Assembly: GCA_003555185.1 (NCBI GenBank) | Contig: PWFZ01000435.1 | Span: 1 to 7,042 of the forward strand | Direction: 5' to 3' | DNA: 7,042 bases | DNA from: Balneolaceae bacterium | GTDB lineage: Bacteria; Bacteroidota; Rhodothermia; Balneolales; Balneolaceae | Shown here: in pieces, positions 6,729 to 7,042 of the stretch | How positions within the stretch are numbered: position 1 is the stretch's first letter | Layout of the letters: each line of letters begins with the position of its first letter | Notes under the pieces: model-generated | What the model was told of the DNA's origin: nothing | The model's database searches: none | Seen by the model: only the letters and a program-made list of their open reading frames with translations | Program-made: the position numbers and the translations under genes

Positions 6729-7042
6729 CGTCTTCTGCGAGTCGGGCGTGGGTTGAAATTTGACTTCGGACACGATTTGCAATCACGGTGTCGAGTGCAG
6801 GGATTTCGTGCGTTGTAGCTGCCGTAGATATGGTTACCGAAGAAAGGTTATACCACCGTAAGAGCGGTCCCTGCCGGGTGTCTACATGCTGAACACGATT
6901 GATGGGTATGAGTGTTTCCGTTCGCACCAATACACCTCTGATGAGATCAATTTCATTTTCATCAATGCTGTACCTCCAGTATTTCCATCTCAAATAGGGA
7001 ATCCAGACTATAGATAAAATCCAAAATATAAATATACTTATT
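6721..7042 (-). CDS. YdbS-like bPH2 (DUF304) membrane protein, 5' end outside window
   Basis: Only the C-terminal part is present. The frame stays open to the right edge, and the residues before the TTG at 6991-6993 (a hydrophobic run, ISIFIFWILSIVWIPYLR) form a membrane segment that leads straight into the bPH2 domain. The TTG is therefore not the start. The domain reads RYSIDENEIDLIRGVLVR, then INRVQHVDTRQGPLLRWYNL, then a TAATTHEIPALD strand region, a close fit to the YdbS family, whose members are about 150-170 residues long with two N-terminal membrane helices and one bPH2 domain. The TGA at 6721-6723 overlaps the ATG of the YdbT-like gene by 8 bases, which implies translational coupling and joint function. 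The motif NRVQHV matches the RIQ motifs of the three domains next door, consistent with origin by duplication of one domain. Confidence 0.88.
   Translation of the reverse strand, partial: ISIFIFWILSIVWIPYLRWKYWRYSIDENEIDLIRGVLVRTETLIPINRVQHVDTRQGPLLRWYNLSSVTISTAATTHEIPALDTVIANRVRSQISTHARLAEDDV

Noticed and set aside
5193..6782. A longer YdbT-like product starting at 6780-6782
   Set aside because: The extra 18 residues overlap the upstream gene by 62 bases and do not look like the family; ATG at 6726-6728 gives an 8-base overlap and a normal N-terminus.
6721..6993. A 90-residue protein starting at TTG 6991-6993
   Set aside because: The frame is open upstream to the window edge and encodes a membrane segment typical of the YdbS N-terminal part, so this is a fragment of a longer gene, not a complete small one.

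Overview
The window looks like core chromosome of a Bacteroidota-type bacterium, possibly the Balneolales/Rhodothermota side. The reasons are moderate AT-richness, start codons without a clear Shine-Dalgarno sequence, AT-rich leaders, a promoter-like element of the TAnnTTTG kind, and the character of the proteins (a single-chain glycine decarboxylase, a GufA-type ZIP transporter, a YdbS/YdbT-like pair). The taxonomic placement is an inference. No rRNA, tRNA, CRISPR array, insertion sequence or phage gene is visible.

Layout from left to right: (1) the 3' part of a DUF2459/TIGR02117-family probable lipoprotein on +, cut by the left edge; (2) a convergent ZIP-family metal transporter on -, only 16 bases between the two stop codons; (3) a 363-base divergent intergenic region with an 8+8 palindrome just upstream of the transporter, placed like a metal-regulator operator; (4) gcvP on +, the full-length P-protein of the glycine cleavage system; (5) a 123-base gap filled almost completely by a long inverted repeat (16 bp perfect arms, 20 bp with one bulge); (6) a stand-alone CheY-like response regulator on +; (7) a convergent two-gene operon on - encoding a three-domain bPH2 membrane protein (YdbT-like) and, upstream of it and cut by the right edge, its short YdbS-like partner.

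The genes do not form one pathway. gcvP and the response regulator are co-oriented but separated by the inverted repeat. The YdbS/YdbT-like genes overlap by 8 bases and are surely co-transcribed. The 3' end of the ydbT-like gene runs antisense into the end of the response regulator and across that gene's apparent terminator. I do not see a clearly new multi-gene system. The parts most worth checking are non-coding: the inverted repeat between gcvP and the response regulator, and the palindrome upstream of the ZIP gene.
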